DNA from: Blastococcus sp. TF02A-26
GTDB taxonomy: Bacteria; Actinomycetota; Actinomycetes; Mycobacteriales; Geodermatophilaceae
NCBI RefSeq assembly: GCF_003319125.1
Contig: NZ_QOHG01000010.1
Coordinates: 1 to 64,000, forward strand
Direction of reading: 5' to 3'
Length of the DNA: 64,000 nucleotides
Below the pieces are notes generated by a model. It saw only the letters and a program-made list of their open reading frames with translations. It searched no databases and was not told the origin of the DNA. The translations under genes and the position numbers were made by a program. This document shows positions 56,078 through 64,000 of this stretch, piece by piece; position 1 is the first letter of the stretch; each line of letters starts with the position of its first letter.

Positions 56078-59053
56078 TCAGACGGCGTCCTCGGCGGCGA
56101 GCCGGCCGGTCCCGTCCGGATCGGCGAACGCCTCGGCCAGGGCCTGCCGCAGCCGCCACGCGCCCGAGCGCCACGCCAGCGCCCGGCCGAGTGCGCCCGG
56201 GCTGCCGTCGACGGAGTCGACGTCGTCCCCCGGCCACCAGGCGACCGCACGACCGCCGGCGGTGAGCCGGTCGTGCAGCGCGACCTCACCGGTCAGCTCG
56301 GGCAGGCCCAGCCGGGCCGCGGCCAGCCCGGCGCCGGGCAGGTCCGCCCAGCGGACGACCCGGGTCGGGCGCCCGTCCACGGCGGCCGACACCTCCTCGC
56401 TCGCCAGCGGGACGTCGAGCAGGTCCGCGACCGCCCCCGGTGCCCCGCCGGCCGGCGCCAGCGCGGCGGTCACGAACGGGTACAGCCACGGCACGTCGAG
56501 CACCACCACCGGCTCCCGCTCGGGGTCCGCGACCCGGTCCGGCGCGACGCGGACCCGCGCCGGCGGTGGCACGTCCAGCCCGTCGAGCGCTCCCGCCAGG
56601 CGGGCGTAGACGGTGCGGAGGACGTCGGGCCGGACCCTCCGGGCCGGGTCGCCGAGCCGGTCCAGCAGCTCGACGGCGGTGTCGGGGTCGGCCAGGACGT
56701 CGGCGACGGTGACCGCCGGGGCGAGCAGCTCGAGCACGTCGGGCGACGCCTGCGCCACGTCGTACAGTCCCTGTAACTCCGCGCCGTCGGGTGCCCGCAG
56801 CCGGTCCGGGCGCCGGCCGTCGAGGACGGGATGCGTGCGCAGCCACCACCGCAGGTAGCCGGGGACGACGGTCTCACCGAGCCGCACGTCCGCGCACGCC
56901 TCCGCCGGCAGCGCGGCCAGCATCGGCAGCGCCCGCGACCAGTCGGTGACCAGCTCGAGGTCGCGGACCGCGGTCACCGGGGGCCACGGCGGCGGCGGCG
57001 GTCCGGACGGCAGCCGGTCGAGGACGGCGTCGGCCCACTCCTCCGCCCCGTCGACGTCGAGCTCGTCGGGATCCTCGGCGCGGACGACGGCGAAGGTGTC
57101 CAGCACCCCCACCGCGCTCAGGACCGCCGGATCGGTCGCCGCGACGGCGGCACCGTCCAGCACGCCGAGCGCACCCGCCTCCAGGACCTCCGCGAGGGGC
57201 GACCCCGGCAGCAGCAGCTCGCCGGCCGGTGCCCAGCCGCCGGCCGCGTCGGGCAGCGCGAGCTCGGCCAGCCACGGCAGATCCCCGGGCGCGGGAGAGG
57301 CCGCGGCCACGAGGGCGAGGACGGCGTCGGCCAGCGGACCGGGATCCCCGTCGGGCTCCTCGGCGGCGTCCATCGAGACCTCGACCGCAGCCCGCACCGC
57401 GGGGTCGGCGAGCACCTGAGCAGCGGTGGCGGGCCGGGCGCCGAGCCGTTCCAGCAGCCGCCGGGCCGCGGGGAGGGCGACGACGTCCGGATGGCACAGC
57501 CGCAGGCCCAGGGGCGCCAGCGCCGGCACGGGCAGGCCGGGCTCCGGCAGCAGCACCCCGGCCGGTCCGGGAGCGGTCCGGCCGTCGGCGAGCGGCACCG
57601 GCAGCGCGCCGAGCTCCTCGCGCTGCGCGCCCTCCAGCGCCGCGTACAGCCGCGCCCACCACGCCGCGGGGCGGTCGACGCCCGCCACGGCGTCGGCCAC
57701 GTCGGCGGTGCCGACGCGGCGGACCCCGAGCGCGGCCAGGGCCGGAGCGGCCGACCGCCGCGACCACCCGTCGGGCAGCAGTCCGGGGACGACGTCGGCC
57801 AGTGCCGCCACCCGCTCGGGGGTCGGGTCGGCGAGCACCGCGGCCCGGCCGGGCGGCTGCCGGACGGCGGGGTCCGCGGCCGCCGGCAACCAGTCGGCGC
57901 TCCGCAGCCGGTCGAGCACCGCGGTGCCCAGCACGGCGTCGAGCTCGGCGGCGGCCAGCCCGACCCGCGGCACCAGGGCGAGCACCGCCGGGTCGTCGGC
58001 CGGCGCCCTCACGAGGTCGACGTAGGCGTCCGCGGCGGCCGCGACCAGTGCGTCGGTGACCGGGCCCGGCAGCACGTGCCGGCGGTCGGGCCCCAGCGGG
58101 AAGGGGGCCAGCAGCCGGACGGGCAGGGACAGCGGCTCGTCGCTCGGCGTGGGCGCGTGCACCGTCTGCGGCAGGGGCAGCGGCACCGGGGCGCCGCCGT
58201 CGTCGGTCGGCACGGCCCAGGTGACGGTGAACCCGCGCCGGTCCCGTTCCTCGGCGGCGCGGTCCAGCTCCGCCGGCAGCTCCCCGGACCGCTCGGCCAG
58301 CCGCCAGGTCGTCGTCCGCCCGGCATCGGTGAGGACGGCGGTGTCGCCGTCGCGCACGCAGGACAGGGTGCGCGACTCCCCGGCGACCACCTCGATCGCG
58401 ACGAGCCCCGGCAGCGCCAGCAGCAGCTCGGCGGTCAGGGCGTCCAGCGCCGCCCGCACCGCGGACCGGGCGCCGGGTCGCAGCGGCAGCACGACCTCGG
58501 TGTCGAACCCGGGCGGCGGCGTCCCCTCCGCCGGCCACGGCAGCCGCAGCACCGGCACGCCGCCCTCCCGGCGGGCCACCTCCTCGGCCAGGACCGGGAC
58601 GGCGGACACCTCGGCCCGGGTGCCCGCGGCGCTGAACCGCACCCCGCCGGTGGTGGAGACGACCGCCGGCTCGTCGCTGACCGCGAGCACCGCGGCGAAG
58701 CCGACCCCGAAGCGGCCGACGCTGCCGGGCTGGTCCCGCTTGGCCGAGGCGCGGAGGGTGGCCAGCCCCTCGACCCCGGCCGCGTCGAGCGGGGCGCCGG
58801 TGTTCGCCGCGCGCAGCTGGCCGCCGCCGGGGTCGTCGGCCAGCTCGAGCCGCAGCCGGCCCGGGACGCCGGCCCGCACCGCGGCGTCGGCGGCGTTCTG
58901 CGCCAGCTCCACCAGCAACCGGTCGCGGTAGCCGCCGCGGACCAGGTCCTCCTCGGCGTTGGCGTCCTCGCGGAAGCGCGCCGGCGAGGCCGACCACGCG
59001 GTCAGCACGTGCTCCCGCACGACCGCCGTCGCGAAGGGGTCGACGTCGGGCAC
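56078..59053 (-). CDS. Large protein with sacsin/HSP90-type ATPase domain
   Basis: A 991-residue protein. The N-terminal 200 residues carry a GHKL (HSP90/MutL) ATPase: LLVELAQNAADAAVRAGVPG (N-box with the Mg-binding Asn), RAANTGAPLDAAGVEGLATL, and GSVGRFGVGFAAVLAVSD (G-box). This matches the sacsin-type N-terminal ATPase. The remaining 750 residues are rich in Leu, Ala, Pro and Val with no motif I recognise and may form a helical scaffold. Relatives are seen in actinobacteria, some in defence contexts; a chaperone or DNA-repair role is also possible. GTG start at 59053, six bases after CATGCT (leaderless). Confidence 0.85.
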   Translation of the reverse strand: MPDVDPFATAVVREHVLTAWSASPARFREDANAEEDLVRGGYRDRLLVELAQNAADAAVRAGVPGRLRLELADDPGGGQLRAANTGAPLDAAGVEGLATLRASAKRDQPGSVGRFGVGFAAVLAVSDEPAVVSTTGGVRFSAAGTRAEVSAVPVLAEEVARREGGVPVLRLPWPAEGTPPPGFDTEVVLPLRPGARSAVRAALDALTAELLLALPGLVAIEVVAGESRTLSCVRDGDTAVLTDAGRTTTWRLAERSGELPAELDRAAEERDRRGFTVTWAVPTDDGGAPVPLPLPQTVHAPTPSDEPLSLPVRLLAPFPLGPDRRHVLPGPVTDALVAAAADAYVDLVRAPADDPAVLALVPRVGLAAAELDAVLGTAVLDRLRSADWLPAAADPAVRQPPGRAAVLADPTPERVAALADVVPGLLPDGWSRRSAAPALAALGVRRVGTADVADAVAGVDRPAAWWARLYAALEGAQREELGALPVPLADGRTAPGPAGVLLPEPGLPVPALAPLGLRLCHPDVVALPAARRLLERLGARPATAAQVLADPAVRAAVEVSMDAAEEPDGDPGPLADAVLALVAAASPAPGDLPWLAELALPDAAGGWAPAGELLLPGSPLAEVLEAGALGVLDGAAVAATDPAVLSAVGVLDTFAVVRAEDPDELDVDGAEEWADAVLDRLPSGPPPPPWPPVTAVRDLELVTDWSRALPMLAALPAEACADVRLGETVVPGYLRWWLRTHPVLDGRRPDRLRAPDGAELQGLYDVAQASPDVLELLAPAVTVADVLADPDTAVELLDRLGDPARRVRPDVLRTVYARLAGALDGLDVPPPARVRVAPDRVADPEREPVVVLDVPWLYPFVTAALAPAGGAPGAVADLLDVPLASEEVSAAVDGRPTRVVRWADLPGAGLAAARLGLPELTGEVALHDRLTAGGRAVAWWPGDDVDSVDGSPGALGRALAWRSGAWRLRQALAEAFADPDGTGRLAAEDAV

Positions 59054-59089
59054 GGCGTCAGCATGGCAGCGCGCGGGTAGTGCTCCGGG

Positions 59090-60043
59090 GTGAGCACCGA
59101 CGCCCCACCGCTGGCCTCCACGATCGACCTCGCGCAGTACCGGCTGCAGGCGTTGCCCGACGTCGACTCCGACGAGGACTGGGACGACGACGGCGAGCTC
59201 TACGGCCCCGACGGGCGCCGGGTCGACACGTGGCGGGAGAACTACCCGTACGACGAGCGACTGCCGCGCCCGCAGTACGAGCGGGAGAAGCGCCGGCTGC
59301 AGATCCAGCTGCTCCGCTTCCAGAACTGGGTCAAGGAGACCGGCCAGCAGGTCGTCGTCGTCTTCGAGGGCCGCGACGCCGCGGGCAAGGGCGGCACGAT
59401 CAAGCGGTTCACCGAGCACCTGAACCCGCGCGGCGCCCGCGTCGTCGCACTCGACAAGCCCTCGGAGCGCGAGCAGACCCAGTGGTACTTCCAGCGCTAC
59501 GTCGCCCACCTGCCCGCCGCCGGCGAGATCGTGCTGTTCGACCGGTCCTGGTACAACCGCGCCGGCGTGGAGCGGGTCATGGGCTACGCCACCGAGGAGC
59601 AGTACCAGCGGTTCGTGCGGCAGGCGCCGGAGTTCGAACGGATGCTCGTCGACAGCGGCATCACGCTGGTGAAGTTCTGGTTCTCGGTCTCCCGCCGCGA
59701 GCAGCGGACCCGGTTCGTGGTGCGCCAGCTGGACCCCGTGCGGCAGTGGAAGCTCTCCCCCACCGACCTGGCCTCCCTGGACCGGTGGGACGACTACACC
59801 GCCGCCAAGGAGGCCATGTTCGCCGCCACCGACACCCCCTGGGCGCCGTGGACGGTCATCAAGAGCAACGACAAGAAGCGCGCCCGCCTCGAGGCGATGC
59901 GCTTCCTGCTGTGCCGCTCGGACTACGACGGCAAGGACGACGACGTGGTGGGCCGGCCGGACCCGGCGATCGTGGTCGCCGCCGCCGACGTCCTCGAGTC
60001 CGACCGGGAGGCGCTGGAACCGGGGAGCTCGGCGGCGAGCTGA
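59090..60043 (+). CDS. ppk2: Polyphosphate kinase 2
   Basis: A 317-residue PPK2, which moves phosphate between polyphosphate and nucleotides. Walker A is VVFEGRDAAGKGGTIKRFTE, Walker B and substrate part VLFDRSWYNRAGVERVMGYA, and the lid HLNPRGARVVALDKPSERE. The N-terminal DEDWDDDGELYGPDGRRV and the EREQTQWYFQRYVAHLP block are typical of the short, single-domain class. It can make GTP/ATP from polyphosphate in starvation. GTG start at 59090; a TAGTGC lies six bases upstream. Divergent from the sacsin-like gene. Confidence 0.95.
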   Translation: MSTDAPPLASTIDLAQYRLQALPDVDSDEDWDDDGELYGPDGRRVDTWRENYPYDERLPRPQYEREKRRLQIQLLRFQNWVKETGQQVVVVFEGRDAAGKGGTIKRFTEHLNPRGARVVALDKPSEREQTQWYFQRYVAHLPAAGEIVLFDRSWYNRAGVERVMGYATEEQYQRFVRQAPEFERMLVDSGITLVKFWFSVSRREQRTRFVVRQLDPVRQWKLSPTDLASLDRWDDYTAAKEAMFAATDTPWAPWTVIKSNDKKRARLEAMRFLLCRSDYDGKDDDVVGRPDPAIVVAAADVLESDREALEPGSSAAS

Positions 60044-60044
60044 C

Positions 60045-60905
60045 TCAGCCGGGGGCGCCGGCGGTCGACACGCCCAGCAGGGCGCCGGCCTCGACCTTGA
60101 GCTGGAGGCCGGTGACGTACCGGGATGCGTCGGAGGCGAGGAAGAGCACGGCCCCGCTGATGTCGTCCGCCTCCAGCGTGGTCACCGGCATCTTGTGCAT
60201 CGACGCGAAGCCGGGCTCGGCGTCGGCCCGGGTCGGGTTCTCCAGGTCGGGCCGGAACATCCGGTACATCATGTCGTTCTGCAGCATCGGGGTGTCGGTG
60301 TTGCCGGGGTGGACGGCGTTGACCCGGATGTCCCGCGGCGCCAGCTCGCCGGCCAGGTCGTGCACGAAGCGGGCGACCTCGCGCTTGCTGTAGGCGTAGC
60401 CCGCGGCGCCGCCCCCGCCGTTGCCCACTCCGCCGGGCATCATCGCCGCCATCGAGCCGGTGCAGATGATCGAGGCGCCGGGACCCAGGTGGTCGAACGC
60501 CGCCTCGACGGTGTTGATCACGCCCACCAGGTTGGTCGAGACGGCGTCGAACCAGGCCCGCGAGCCGTGCGCGGCGCCCAGCGGGCTGATCCCGGCGTTG
60601 GCCACGACGACGTCGAGGCGGCCCAGCTCCGCGACACCGGCCTCGACCGCGGCGGCCAGCTGCCCGCGGTCCCGGACGTCGGCGACGCGGGTGACGATGC
60701 GCCGGTCCAGGGCCTCGACCAGCCGCGCGGTCTCGGCGAGGTCGTCCTCGGTGGCCATCGGGTAGTCCACGGACGGCAGCTGCGCGCAGATGTCGACGGC
60801 GATGACGTCGGCGCCCTCCCGGGCCAGCCGGACGGCGTGGCTGCGGCCCTGCCCGCGCGCCGCTCCGGTGATGAACGCGACCCTGCCCTGCAGGCTGCCC
60901 GCCAT
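60045..60905 (-). CDS. Mycofactocin-coupled SDR oxidoreductase
   Basis: A 286-residue SDR with the feature of the mycofactocin-coupled group: after the NAD motif FITGAARGQGRSHAVRLARE comes a long insertion DICAQLPSVDYPMATEDDLA and ETARLVEALDRR. The active site has Ser in SIICTGSMAAMMPGGVGN and YAYSKREVARFVHD (Tyr-x-x-x-Lys). Such enzymes hold NAD tightly and pass electrons to the peptide redox cofactor mycofactocin, oxidising alcohols. The ATG is at 60905; an AT-rich -10 (GTAAAT) lies upstream on the minus strand. Genes around it code for aldehyde and GMC oxidoreductases. Confidence 0.9.
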   Translation of the reverse strand: MAGSLQGRVAFITGAARGQGRSHAVRLAREGADVIAVDICAQLPSVDYPMATEDDLAETARLVEALDRRIVTRVADVRDRGQLAAAVEAGVAELGRLDVVVANAGISPLGAAHGSRAWFDAVSTNLVGVINTVEAAFDHLGPGASIICTGSMAAMMPGGVGNGGGGAAGYAYSKREVARFVHDLAGELAPRDIRVNAVHPGNTDTPMLQNDMMYRMFRPDLENPTRADAEPGFASMHKMPVTTLEADDISGAVLFLASDASRYVTGLQLKVEAGALLGVSTAGAPG

Positions 60906-60958
60906 GGTCCGACTCCGCTCCGCTGCGATTTACGAGACGCGACGGATTGTTGTGTGGG

Positions 60959-61552
60959 TCACCCGGACGTGTCCAGACCCGTGAAGAGGACCGCCACCAG
61001 CGCGTCCGCGTCCGCGGTCGTCAGGGGCGCGGCCTGCGCCAGGGCGCGGTAGAGGAGCACTCCCACGAGGGCGTCGGCCACCGGTCCGAGCGCGGCGTCG
61101 GCCCGGACCCGGCCCTCCTCCACACCCCGCGCCAGCCGGGCGACGAGCGCATCGTGGAAGGGCCCGGTGAACTGCTCGTAGAGCCGGGCGGCGTCGCTGG
61201 TGCGGTCGGACGCGGCGGCGGCCAGCGCCCGGACCACGGCTCCCCCGCCCGGCTGGCCCAGCCACGACGTGGCGGCACGCAGCCAGTCCCGGAGGTCGGC
61301 GACGACGTCCCCGGTGTCGTCCGGGGCGTGCCCGGCCGGCACCAGGTGACCCGACAGCGCCGCCTCGGCCACGACCGCGGACCGCGACGGCCACCGGCGG
61401 TAGACCGTCTGCTTGCCGACGCCGGCGCGCGCGGCGATGGCCTCCATGGTCAGGCGCTCGTAGCCGCCGGTGACCACCAGCTCGGCGGCCGCCCGGAGGA
61501 TCGCCTCGTGCACCCGCGGGCTGCGCGGCCGGCCACGCTGCTTCCCGGGCAC
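60959..61552 (-). CDS. TetR-family regulator
   Basis: A 197-residue repressor. The N-terminal helix-turn-helix is ILRAAAELVVTGGYERLTME, AIAARAGVGKQTVYRRWPSR, the classic TetR DNA-binding region; the rest is a helical ligand-binding domain. It lies between the mycofactocin-type SDR gene and the divergent aldehyde dehydrogenase gene, so it probably controls both and responds to an alcohol, aldehyde or acid. GTG start at 61552, six bases after TAGGCT (leaderless). The 77-bp intergenic space holds direct GGTAAC repeats. Confidence 0.93.
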   Translation of the reverse strand: MPGKQRGRPRSPRVHEAILRAAAELVVTGGYERLTMEAIAARAGVGKQTVYRRWPSRSAVVAEAALSGHLVPAGHAPDDTGDVVADLRDWLRAATSWLGQPGGGAVVRALAAAASDRTSDAARLYEQFTGPFHDALVARLARGVEEGRVRADAALGPVADALVGVLLYRALAQAAPLTTADADALVAVLFTGLDTSG

Positions 61553-61558
61553 GGCGGG

Positions 61559-61564
61559 AGCCTA
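61559..61564 (-). promoter_or_regulatory. Leaderless -10 (TAGGCT) of the TetR gene
   Basis: TAGGCT on the minus strand, six bases before the GTG start at 61552. It is 53 bp from the -10 of the divergent aldehyde dehydrogenase gene, so one bound repressor could cover both. Confidence 0.45.
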
Positions 61565-61602
61565 GGGCCCCGACCCCCGCCCCGGCGCTCGCCGTACGCG
61601 CC

Positions 61603-61622
61603 GGTAACAACGGCGGTAACGT
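61603..61622 (+). promoter_or_regulatory. Direct GGTAAC repeats and leaderless -10 (TAACGT)
   Basis: GGTAAC at 61603-61608 and 61615-61620, 12 bp apart; the second overlaps the TAACGT -10 of the aldehyde dehydrogenase gene, seven bases before its ATG. A regulator bound here would block the promoter. It is a direct, not inverted, repeat, so it need not be the TetR operator. Confidence 0.4.
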
Positions 61623-61629
61623 CCACCAC

Positions 61630-63168
61630 ATGTCGCTCGCCGAGCAGCTGGACACCGTCACCGCGTCCACCGCGGGCACGGTCGACCGGCACGCCACCGC
61701 CCAGACCTTCGAGTCCACGAACCCCGCCACCGGCGCCGTCGTGGGGGTCTTCCCCGTCCACGACGCCGACGCCGTCGCCGAGACCGTGGCCACCGCCCGC
61801 CAGGCCGCCGGCACCTGGGCCGCCCTCGGGTACGACGGCCGCCGCACCCGGCTGGCCGCCTTCCGCGGCTACCTGGCCCGCCGCATCCACGAGCTCGCCG
61901 ACCTCGTGCACCGGGAGAACGGCAAGACCCACGCCGACGCGATCCTCGAGATCACGCTCGCCATCGACCACCTGGCCTGGGCCGGCAACCACGCGCGCAC
62001 GGTGCTGGGCCCGCGGCGGGTGTCCTCCGGGATGCTGGCGGCCAACCACGCCTCCTACCTGGAGTACCGGCCGCTGGGCGTGGTCGGCGTGATCGGCCCG
62101 TGGAACTACCCGGTCTTCACGCCGATGGGCTCGATCGCCTACGCCCTGGCCGCGGGCAACGCCGTCGTCTTCAAGCCCTCGGAGCACACCCCGGCGATCG
62201 GCGCCTGGCTGGCCGCCGCCTGGCGGGCGGCCGTCCCGGACGCGGCCGACGCCTTCCAGGTCGTGACCGGCTTCGGCGAGACCGGTGCCGCGCTGTGCGG
62301 TGCCGGCGTCGGGAAGCTGGCGTTCACCGGCTCGGCGCCGACCGGCCGCAAGGTCATGGCCGCCTGCGCGGAGACCCTCACCCCGGTGCTCATGGAGCTC
62401 GGCGGCAAGGACGCGATGATCGTCGACGACGACGCCGACGTGGCCGCCGCGGCCGACGCCGCCGTCTGGGGCGCGATGAGCAACGCCGGGCAGACCTGCA
62501 TCGGCATCGAGCGGGTGTACGCCACCTCCGCGGTCTACGACCGGTTCGTCGCCGAGGTGACCGCCAAGGCCCGCGACCTGCGCCCCGGCTCGGACGACGA
62601 CGCCGCCTACGGACCGATGACCATGGCCTCGCAGACCGACGTGGTGCGCCGGCACCTGGACGACGCGGTGGAGACCGGTGGCCGCGTGCTGGTCGGCGGC
62701 ACCGTCGACGGGCGCTACGTCTCCCCCACCGTGATCGTCGACGCCCCGGAGACCTCCGCCGCCGTGTGCGAGGAGACCTTCGGCCCGACGATCACCATCA
62801 CGCGGGTGCGCGACGCCGAGGAGGCGCTGGAGCGCACCAACGCCAACCCGCACGGGCTGGCCGGCTCGGTCTACTCGAACTCGAAGGCCAAGGCGATGGA
62901 GCTGGCCCGCCGGATGAAGAGCGGCATGACCTCGATCAACTCGGTGCTGACCTTCGCCTCGGTGCCGGCGCTGCCCTTCGGCGGTGTGGGCGAGAGCGGC
63001 TTCGGCCGGATCCACGGCGAGGACGGGCTCAAGGAGTTCACCCGGGCCAAGGCGATCACGCGCAAGCGGTTCTCGCTGCCGGTCGACCTGATGAGCTTCG
63101 GCCGGCCGGCGCAGGCCACCGACGCGCTCGCCCGGGTCATGGGCATGGTGCACGGGCGGCACCGGTGA
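61630..63168 (+). CDS. Aldehyde dehydrogenase (succinic-semialdehyde-like)
   Basis: A 512-residue NAD(P) aldehyde dehydrogenase. The catalytic Glu is in LMELGGKDAMIV and the nucleophilic Cys in MSNAGQTCIGIERVY; the cofactor part is GPWNYPVFTPMGSIAYALAA and KLAFTGSAPTGRKVM. The order and length match the succinic semialdehyde/benzaldehyde-dehydrogenase-like clade of actinobacteria. It probably oxidises the aldehyde made by the neighbouring alcohol oxidoreductases. ATG start at 61630 (leaderless). Its stop codon overlaps the GTG of the next gene by four bases. Confidence 0.95.
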   Translation: MSLAEQLDTVTASTAGTVDRHATAQTFESTNPATGAVVGVFPVHDADAVAETVATARQAAGTWAALGYDGRRTRLAAFRGYLARRIHELADLVHRENGKTHADAILEITLAIDHLAWAGNHARTVLGPRRVSSGMLAANHASYLEYRPLGVVGVIGPWNYPVFTPMGSIAYALAAGNAVVFKPSEHTPAIGAWLAAAWRAAVPDAADAFQVVTGFGETGAALCGAGVGKLAFTGSAPTGRKVMAACAETLTPVLMELGGKDAMIVDDDADVAAAADAAVWGAMSNAGQTCIGIERVYATSAVYDRFVAEVTAKARDLRPGSDDDAAYGPMTMASQTDVVRRHLDDAVETGGRVLVGGTVDGRYVSPTVIVDAPETSAAVCEETFGPTITITRVRDAEEALERTNANPHGLAGSVYSNSKAKAMELARRMKSGMTSINSVLTFASVPALPFGGVGESGFGRIHGEDGLKEFTRAKAITRKRFSLPVDLMSFGRPAQATDALARVMGMVHGRHR

Positions 63169-64000
63169 CGGGACCGCAGGACGAGTACGACGTCGTCGTC
63201 GTCGGGGCCGGCTCGGCGGGCTGCGCGCTCGCCGGGCGGCTGACCGAGGACCCGTCGCTCAGGGTCCTCCTGCTGGAGGCCGGCGGGTCCGACGACGTCC
63301 TCGAGGTGCAGATCCCGGCCGCGCTCTACAAGGTCTGGCGCACCCGGCGGGACTGGAACTACACGACCGAGCCGCAGCCGGGGCTCGGCGGACGCCGGCT
63401 CTTCTGGCCCCGCGGGAAGCTGCTCGGCGGGTCGTCGTCGATCAACGCGATGATCTACATCCGCGGCGCCGCCGCCGACTACGACGAGTGGGCCGAGCTG
63501 ACCGGCGACCCGTCGTGGTCGTTCGAGAACGTGCTCCCGCTGTTCCGGCGCATGGAGGACAACGCCCGCGGCGCCGACGCCTTCCACGGCACCGGCGGTC
63601 CGCTGCGGGTGGAGGACCCCCGCTCCCCGCACGCGTGGTCACGGGCGGCGATCGAGTCGGCGGTGGCGGCGGGCTACCCGCGCAACGACGACTTCAACGG
63701 CGCCGACCAGGAGGGCGTGGGCCTCTACCAGCTCACCCAGAAGCGCGGCCGGCGCTGGTCGGCGGCCGACGCCTACCTGCACCCGGTCGTGGACCGCCCC
63801 AACCTGACGGTGCTGACCGGCGCGACGACCACCCGCGTGCTGGTCTCCGGCGGGCGGGCGACCGGCGTCGAGTACCGGCGCGGCGGGCAGCTGCACACCG
63901 CGCACGCCGCCGCCGAGGTCGTGCTGGCCGGTGGCGCGGTGAACTCCCCGCAGCTGCTGATGCTCTCGGGCATCGGGCCGGGCGAGCACCTGCGCGAGGT
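63165..64000 (+). CDS. GMC-family oxidoreductase (cut by window end)
   Basis: The N-terminal 278 codons of an FAD-dependent GMC alcohol oxidoreductase. The FAD motif is DVVVVGAGSAGCALAGRL; the signature is WPRGKLLGGSSSINAMIYIR; a second block reads RWSAADAYLHPVVDRPNLTV and GGAVNSPQLLMLSGIGPG. The C-terminal catalytic His is beyond the window. The GTG start overlaps the aldehyde dehydrogenase stop (GTGA), so the two are translated together. In actinobacteria with mycofactocin, a GMC protein passes electrons from the cofactor onward (MftG); whether this one is MftG-like or choline-dehydrogenase-like cannot be told from this part. Confidence 0.92.
   Translation, partial: MTGPQDEYDVVVVGAGSAGCALAGRLTEDPSLRVLLLEAGGSDDVLEVQIPAALYKVWRTRRDWNYTTEPQPGLGGRRLFWPRGKLLGGSSSINAMIYIRGAAADYDEWAELTGDPSWSFENVLPLFRRMEDNARGADAFHGTGGPLRVEDPRSPHAWSRAAIESAVAAGYPRNDDFNGADQEGVGLYQLTQKRGRRWSAADAYLHPVVDRPNLTVLTGATTTRVLVSGGRATGVEYRRGGQLHTAHAAAEVVLAGGAVNSPQLLMLSGIGPGEHLRE

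Noticed and set aside
1-64000. tRNA, rRNA, CRISPR arrays, transposases or integrases
   Set aside because: I looked for clover-leaf CCA ends, regularly spaced repeats and DDE/tyrosine-recombinase motifs and saw none. Base composition and codon use appear even, so no island boundary is evident.

Overview
The window is very GC-rich (low-to-mid 70s % by eye), gene-dense chromosomal DNA of an actinobacterium. Many GTG starts, leaderless-type promoters, an F420-type LLM oxidoreductase, a mycofactocin-type dehydrogenase, a 13E12/DUF222 HNH gene and paired acyl-CoA dehydrogenases point to Geodermatophilaceae or a close relative; this is inferred from gene content, not from a marker gene. I see no rRNA, tRNA, CRISPR array, transposase or integrase.

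Layout. 1-10.9 kb: a membrane-anchored orphan, a SWIM/SNF2 helicase, tryptophan 2,3-dioxygenase, two tandem DUF3048 lipoproteins, a MazEF-type toxin-antitoxin pair and three unrecognised genes. 10.9-17.9 kb: lipid genes, including a tightly overlapped five-gene minus-strand operon (acyl-CoA dehydrogenase, SDR, second acyl-CoA dehydrogenase, two hot-dog dehydratase subunits) resembling actinobacterial steroid or branched-acid beta-oxidation modules. 18-30 kb: a Na+/H+ antiporter, a DUF4407 membrane protein, a 2OG-Fe(II)/IPNS-like oxygenase, an LLM oxidoreductase, a zinc alcohol dehydrogenase with an apparent internal deletion, enoyl-CoA hydratase, a GDSL lipoprotein and an acyl-CoA ligase. 30-41 kb: a degenerate EAL protein, a glutathionyl-hydroquinone reductase, a secreted Pro/Val repeat protein, a kinase, a second acyl-CoA dehydrogenase pair and an RsbQ/RsbP-like stress-signalling pair. 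41-50 kb: a 43-residue zinc ribbon, a HelD-type RNA polymerase helicase, a CYP152 peroxygenase, an SOS-box DUF222 gene whose HNH core is replaced by a palindromic repeat, and a macro-SIR2 protein. 50-64 kb: DUF1206 membrane proteins, FabG and thiolase, a STAS protein, a leaderless mini-ORF with a 60-codon gene, a 991-residue HATPase protein, PPK2, and a mycofactocin-type SDR / TetR / aldehyde dehydrogenase / GMC oxidoreductase cluster cut by the window edge.

The most unusual signal is two families of dispersed palindromic elements. Family 2 (21001-21059, 41621-41677, 48167-48225) folds as a two-part hairpin with a conserved loop and several compensatory base-pair changes; one copy lies in frame inside the DUF222/HNH gene. 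Family 1 (8022-8055, 23138-23175, 29577-29616) is a 13-17 bp perfect stem whose arms co-vary, and one copy lies between divergent genes, so it is not simply a terminator. Many convergent gene pairs abut within 25 bp, and some share a palindrome that contains both stop codons.
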